Shown in pieces: positions 59,082-64,000 of a stretch of DNA of 64,000 bases. Under the pieces are notes generated by a model. That model saw only the letters and a program-made list of their open reading frames with translations. It was not told where the DNA came from and made no database searches. This stretch comes from Cladopsammia gracilis (Eukaryota > Cnidaria > Anthozoa > Scleractinia > Dendrophylliidae). The translations under genes and the position numbers were made by a program. Position 1 is the stretch's first letter. The number at the start of each line of letters is the position of its first letter. The stretch lies in contig JAJGOT010000213.1 of assembly GCA_022457155.1 (NCBI GenBank), forward strand, positions 1,261,001 to 1,325,000, read 5' to 3'.

Positions 59082-60495
59082 AAAGAGGCAGGCCAAACAC
59101 GATTCCCACTAGTCGCAAGAAGTATTTAAAAGCCTTTAAAATAGCTTTCCCAAGTAGGTTTACGAGGTATTTGTCCCTTGCTATAGATCACTGTTAGGAT
59201 GTTACAAGTCGCAATTATCTATCCACTTTGCTCGATAATATTGACCCATTGATCTTTGGATAATTTCTCTAATGACAGGATCGATCCCGGAGGATTTCAT
59301 GCCATAGCCATGACTATAATTATTTTATTTATTTATGTATTCTTTACACTGTCCTGGCATATATTAGGGTTTCTTTGGCTCAGACTCGTGTTGCAAAATA
59401 AATGGCAATCGGCTGAAGATTATGCTACCGCTGTGGAAATATTAGGATCAGTAAATAGGCCGTGATAAGTGTCCACAGCCTGCGGCGTGCAAGACTTGTG
59501 ATAAAGTGTTTCTTGATCATGTACAAGTGTCTATTAAAGATCCAAGAATGAAAATGTAATCATTTTCAGGAGTAATAAGCTCCTGTCATGTTCCAATATT
59601 GGAATCACGACTTCTTGCAGGTAGTTTTAGCTCTTTAGTTTATTCTTTTGTTGAGTAGTGACCTGGAGCTAGACAGAACTTCCGTTGTCTTATCATGGCA
59701 TTGCGATCACTGCATCCAGTAGTATATCCTCTGTACGCGAAGAACAGCTTCACTTGTAGAGTTGTACCAATGTATCTTGAATTCATTGAGACATACACGA
59801 GACTACACTACGTATCTTTTGTACAACAAGCGTGTAATTCTCGTGAAGTAATGTTGTGCTCCATGCGTTCCATAATAATGGAGTAATTCCATAGTAATGT
59901 AGTAAATGGAGTAATGGAATAAATAAAAAAAAGTCCACCCGGTTATAGGCCCATCGGTAACAAAACATTACTCCGGTTATACCCATTAATTCCTTATTCC
60001 TTTCTTAATTCCTTAACAGAAATTCTTTACAAAAGTTTACGCCAAAATGAAATTAACTCAAAGAACGCTTCTTTATGGCAATATTTTTGCTTGCCAGCCA
60101 AAAAACCCTTACGAAGTTACATAAGCCCAGGGCTTATAAGTAGCATTTTACGGTATAGTCTCTGTAAAAAATAATCACAAAGAAGTGTAAAAAGAGATAG
60201 ACCAAACACGACTCCAACTAGTCGCAAAATGTATTAAATAGCCTTTAAGTCCCGAGTATACCTGCAAGATATTTGTCCCGTTAGATTACATTAGGCATAT
60301 ATTAGGGTTTCTTTGGCTCAGAGTCTTGTTGCAAGATAAATAAGTTTATGTTATCGCTATGAAAATGTTAGGATCAGTAAATTTCTTTGTTCGTGATGCA
60401 CGTGTTTAAGTCTGCGACGTGCAAGGCTTGTGAAAGAGTGTTTCTTCGTCACTCTGAGATGTATAAGTGTCTAAGATCCAAGAATAAAAATGTCA
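59082..60495 (+). repeat. direct duplication about 1.1 kb apart
   Basis: 59082-59570 resembles 60190-60495: GGCCAAACACGATTCCCACT / GACCAAACACGACTCCAACT, TTAGGGTTTCTTTGGCTCAG in both, TTAGGATCAGTAAAT in both, GTGTCTATTAAAGATCCAAG / GTGTCTAAGATCCAAG. About 80% alike with indels. The frame at 59256-59465 is partly repeated but broken in the second copy; no function recognised. Confidence 0.7.
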
Positions 60496-60599
60496 AAGAC
60501 GACCACGACAGCTCTAGCAACTATGTTTAGTTCATTTCTGTTCTTGGTATAACTGTTTGTCAACAGTGACACTGATTCAAACAAAAGTTAATTATATAA

Positions 60600-61460
60600 G
60601 ATGAGGGGATGAATACTGAGTAAGTTTACAAGAACTAAATTTCCACCTGAAACAGATTTTGACGATAAGATTGATGATGATCCCAATAATGAAAACAGAG
60701 AACAAAGTTGTAAAGAATTTTACTTGAAAGGAGGAATGAAACTTTTTCGCAGAATAAAAGCTAAATCATTCATTTAGTTATGTTTAATAAAAAGGATGTT
60801 GAAGATTAATTGCAGAGAGCTCTTGATGCTTATCCCATGTAAAAATAAGATTTCAGCAAGAAAAACATGTTATATTCGAAAGGAAAGAAAGGAGAACTGT
60901 TAAGAAAAAGCCATGGGAGATCCTGAAAATAAGGAACGTGATCAGTTAGATACCGGGTAGCTCCGTCTGCTCAACATAACGATGAGCAGGATATAATATA
61001 AGTGAAGAAACACGGCAATACAGTGAACTGTTTGGTTGTTTTAACCCATGTTTAGATAACAATCACCAAGGAAACAATCTTTCAAGTAATGCTGGAATTT
61101 TTTCCACAGCAAATGATAATGAAAAGCTGGTAATTAATCGTATGGATGATAACAGTTATAAAGAACTTGTTCATTCTTTGAACAGAGAACAAATGGAGTT
61201 TTTTTACCATATGTTACTCTCTGTTAAAAACGACGAGAAGCAATTGACACTTTTTAAGTAGTGGCGTGGGTTTAGGGAAGGCAACAGTAACACAATGTTT
61301 GTATGAGGCTCTTGTTAATAAACCAGGTGAAAATCCAGACGAGTTGAAAGTACTGAAATTTGCTCCAGACACAAGACAAGAGGACTGCATAACCATTACC
61401 AATTACATGCAAACAAAATTGTCAAAAGAGAAATTGAACTCAAGAAACCATGCACTCTAA
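60600..61460 (+). pseudogene. Helitron-type PIF1-like helicase remnant
   Basis: 61001-61258 reads SEETRQYSELFGCFNPCLDN and later NRMDDNSYKELVHSLNREQM, EFFYHMLLSVKNDEKQLTLF, then a stop. From 61263 the next frame gives GVGLGKATVTQCLYEALVNK and PDELKVLKFAP. Known: L-N-x-E-Q-x-x-FF...TLF-x-x-G-x-x-G-x-GKT is the start of the Helitron helicase with its Walker A loop; here GKT is GKA and the frame is broken. Upstream 60630-60770 (KFPPETDFDDKIDDDPNNEN) may belong to it. No HUH nuclease and no hairpin-CTRR end were found. Confidence 0.7.
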
Positions 61461-62340
61461 CCTAAATGTCCAATTGCAACATCAAAAACAACATTCGGAC
61501 ATAATATGACAGCATTGCATGATGGGAAAAACTTACAGGAGATAGCCTAGAGGGCACTTTGATTTAGTTGTTTGGTATCCATGTGGACTTCACCATTTTA
61601 TTAAATGTGAATGTAGATTTTCGGACGGCATATAGAAATTAATGACTCACATATACCTACTAGATTCGATGGAAAATGTCATTCCACATTTTCATCTCTA
61701 CGGCCATTCAAACATTGCACCATTTATTTAGGTAAGTGGTAAAATGATTATTACAATTAAAGTTTGGTGTAACTTGACACGATACCTCTCGAGTACTTAA
61801 TGCAAACAAACATAAGTTAATACAATGTTGAGCAACTGTGACTACTGTCACCTCTCCATTTATCCAAAATATCATTACGTGCGAACTACATTCTAGAAAG
61901 TCCACTTCAAATAATTGTTCAGATTCTGACGAGTTTTTCACTTTATAGAAACAAAAACAATTCCTAGCCATAGTTCCCATAGCCGCTATGATGGCGAATG
62001 GGGAGAGGCGGAAACATGACTCAAAGTAAAAACACTATGCGTGGAGAAAACGATCCGATATCACAAAATTGTCCTCAAAATGTATTGATTTATAATTTAA
62101 GAAGCTCACTACGCAAAATATCTTAGTGATTGAATTTGCGTCCTAGGAGTGTAGCTATGCTGCAGGTTGCTGCTTTTATATCCAACAGCATTTCTTCATT
62201 TTTCACTTTCTATGAACAGCTAGTTTAAGATTTAACTAGCAAAATTCCATGTAGTTCACGTTAGAAGTTTGTACCCCACAAATATAGTGCGTCACAAATT
62301 GAAAGGGCCCATGCGTAAAGCCTTTGAAAAAAGTTGAACT
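61461..62340. other. no recognised gene
   Basis: Continuation of the decayed region. The minus frame at 61708-61980 shows no known domain. Confidence 0.35.
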
Positions 62341-62554
62341 TCAACTGGTTTCACCAAGTTTAACCAGAAGTCCATAAAGAATGATGGATCCACGTTCCTT
62401 GGTTGACCATTCAATCTCCTGGTTGCTAAACTTAGGGTCAATCTCGGAGGTAGCAGCAATCGTTTGTGGTCCAACCTGGTAGCTGTCCGGGTTGATACAC
62501 AGCTGAAGCACAGCTTTGGCATTTAACTTCTTTGTCGTCACAGGGTCACTAAAA
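62341..62554 (-). CDS. last exon of an unrecognised gene
   Basis: Minus strand. Acceptor TTGCGTAG, phase 2 in, 214 bases, stop TGA at 62341-62343. It encodes SFSDPVTTKKLNAKAVLQLC, INPDSYQVGPQTIAATSEID, PKFSNQEIEWSTKERGSIIL and YGLLVKLGETS (the first Ser is completed across the splice). The phase agrees with the donor at 63128. A compact beta-rich pattern with a conserved-looking NxEIEW...YGLLVKL ending that I have seen in uncharacterised metazoan proteins, but I cannot name the family with confidence. Real coding status is inferred from matching phase and open frame. Confidence 0.6.
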
Positions 62555-63127
62555 CTACGCAATTTCAACAGAGAGTAAAAAAGCACGTTGGTTATAGTGG
62601 CACACACATTAGGCCGGTCATTGATTAGCGGAGATATTATTTGCTAGTACTGATGAGGGTTTTTGTCTTTTTGAATACGTTACTTTTAGTTTAAAATTAG
62701 GATATTTAACATACACGCTGTCTAGTACACTGAAATAATGAAAACAAAATCACGGAAAGTTTCCTTAATGTACTCCGTGCAATCAATTTGATCAAAATTC
62801 GGGAATTTTTATAGCGTTAAAAACCTAATGAACAAAAATAGAATGTTTAAAAATGCAATTATTCTCAAAAAGAATACTTTTGACATACATGTACCATTAC
62901 TGCTAGCGCTCTAGCCGATCCTGCCAAACATGTATTGCGGGCCCTTCTATTGAGATGTTGGATAAAGCCGTGGTGCCCAGATTTTGCTGTTGTTGTTCTT
63001 GTCGTTATTTGTGTTAGTTTACAATACATTCAAGCACCCATCGCACACAGATAACAAACATTAAGGCACTTTTACTCAGACACACAAATAACAAAACAAA
63101 AGGCAGATAAGAGAATGTACTGGTCAC
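62555..63127 (-). other. intron between the two exons
   Basis: GT...AG on the minus strand, about 573 bases, AT-rich. No other feature. Confidence 0.5.
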
Positions 63128-63345
63128 CTTTTGGTTTTCGCGTAGCAGTTGTGTCCTGAGTAGCGAACACTCGGTGATACGAAGATCTGCTTTGTGTCAA
63201 ATCCTGAAGGTTTTCTGTTGTCATTAAAATGCCCTTCTTCCTCGCTCAGCTTTCTCCCCCCAAGTGCCACATCACCTACACAATTCGTAAAAAGTTTAAC
63301 TTTTCGTAAGTGACCACTCCAAGGATCAGGGAAGGTGGTAGCTGC
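63128..63345 (-). CDS. penultimate exon of the unrecognised gene
   Basis: Minus strand. Donor AAAAG/GTGACC, phase 2 out. It encodes about 70 residues: TFPDPWSGHLRKVKLFTNCV, GDVALGGRKLSEEEGHFNDN, RKPSGFDTKQIFVSPSVRYS and GHNCYAKTK. The acceptor is probably TTGCAG or TTGCAGCAG near 63345-63350, phase 1 (not certain). The preceding exons should lie further right, outside the window. The IFVSPSVRYSGH block joins smoothly to the next exon in an uninterrupted domain. Confidence 0.55.
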
Positions 63346-64000
63346 TGCAAGATGAATTCTCACAAGACTGACTAAGAGTCGATTCAAATGTTATTTCAAA
63401 GACGAAACTTGTCACTGTCCATATAAATGAAGATGGGCACTTACGAGAGAGGTTCAGTTAGATTTGTAAGAAACACACGACACTTTTTAATTTTGAAGAC
63501 ATGTTTCGGCGATTACAACTGCCTTACAGGTACCCTGTTTATTTTCTGGATTGAAAAAGTAAAGACGGATTCGGACCAGCCACATACATGGAATTGCCGG
63601 ACATCCCGGAGAATACTATTTACTAAAAATAACTCCTGCTACCAGTTAAGAATCGGTCTGTTGCGGACAAGGAATTTTCGTTACGAAGTTGTCTGTTGTG
63701 ACGGGAGTTGATTGCAAGACCCTAAACTACCGGCACCGAAATCCGTCTACCGTAGGCCGTAGCAGGAATTACAGACAAAGAGAAAATTCCATTCGATTGA
63801 GTGGTTCTCAAGCCATTCTCATTCAAGGTCTCTCATTCCAGTACCTGAGTGGAGAGAGGAATTGAGGAATCCCAAACGATCTGATGTAAGGATATAATAC
63901 CTGAATACTACACTTCTAAAAGCATTGTGCGCTATCAGCGCTGCTACAACCTCACAGGTTGAAATTATAATAACAAAAGGCATAGAAAATTGCACAAAGA
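63346..64000. other. no recognised exon
   Basis: The plus frame at 63427-63711 shows no known domain. Earlier exons of the minus-strand gene were not identified here. Confidence 0.35.

Overview
The window looks like nuclear DNA of a cnidarian, most likely an anthozoan (stony coral or sea anemone). It is AT-rich, coding DNA is sparse and split into short exons with GT-AG borders, and the introns are packed with foldback and terminal-inverted-repeat elements. The main gene combines EGF, discoidin (F5/8 type C) and uromodulin-like modules, a combination common in anthozoan secreted proteins. There is also an intronless class A GPCR. The species assignment is inference; no rRNA or mitochondrial sequence is present.

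Layout. (1) 1-2355, minus strand: a degenerate, 5'-truncated non-LTR retrotransposon of the R4/Dong type (RT, CCHC knuckle, restriction-like endonuclease) next to a TAA microsatellite, followed by GAT-type and G-rich minisatellite DNA up to 3065. (2) 3130-32012, plus strand: the 3' part of one large mosaic gene. Its visible exons encode an EGF, a short calcium-binding-EGF half module and a full calcium-binding EGF; then come two dead exons (a frameshifted discoidin exon and a uromodulin-like D8C exon split by a TTAA-flanked transposon); then three near-identical discoidin domains, each made of two exons and carried on tandem units of about 3.2 kb (before insertions); then two EGF exons plus one broken copy; and a terminal exon with a six-cysteine domain and the stop codon at 32010-32012. 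All intact exons except the first visible one are symmetric in phase 1, as single exons or two-exon modules, so modules can be duplicated or skipped without breaking the frame. (3) 32-53.5 kb: a mobile-element graveyard with many MITEs, long foldbacks, two LINEs, a tRNA-like sequence with an expanded 21-bp array, and a TIR element carrying a helix-turn-helix remnant. (4) 54158-55037: a rhodopsin-family receptor broken by one extra base. (5) 55-61.5 kb: LINE tails, a 178-bp near-perfect palindrome, local duplications and a decayed Helitron-type helicase. (6) 62341-63345, minus strand: the last two exons of an unrecognised gene whose splice phases agree; its 5' part probably lies to the right of the window.

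The most interesting biology is the evolution of the mosaic gene. Discoidin modules have multiplied recently by tandem duplication while neighbouring modules were killed by frameshift and transposon insertion, and several insertions can be dated against each other by nesting. Gene-level joins are inferred from splice sites and phase only; no transcript evidence was available.
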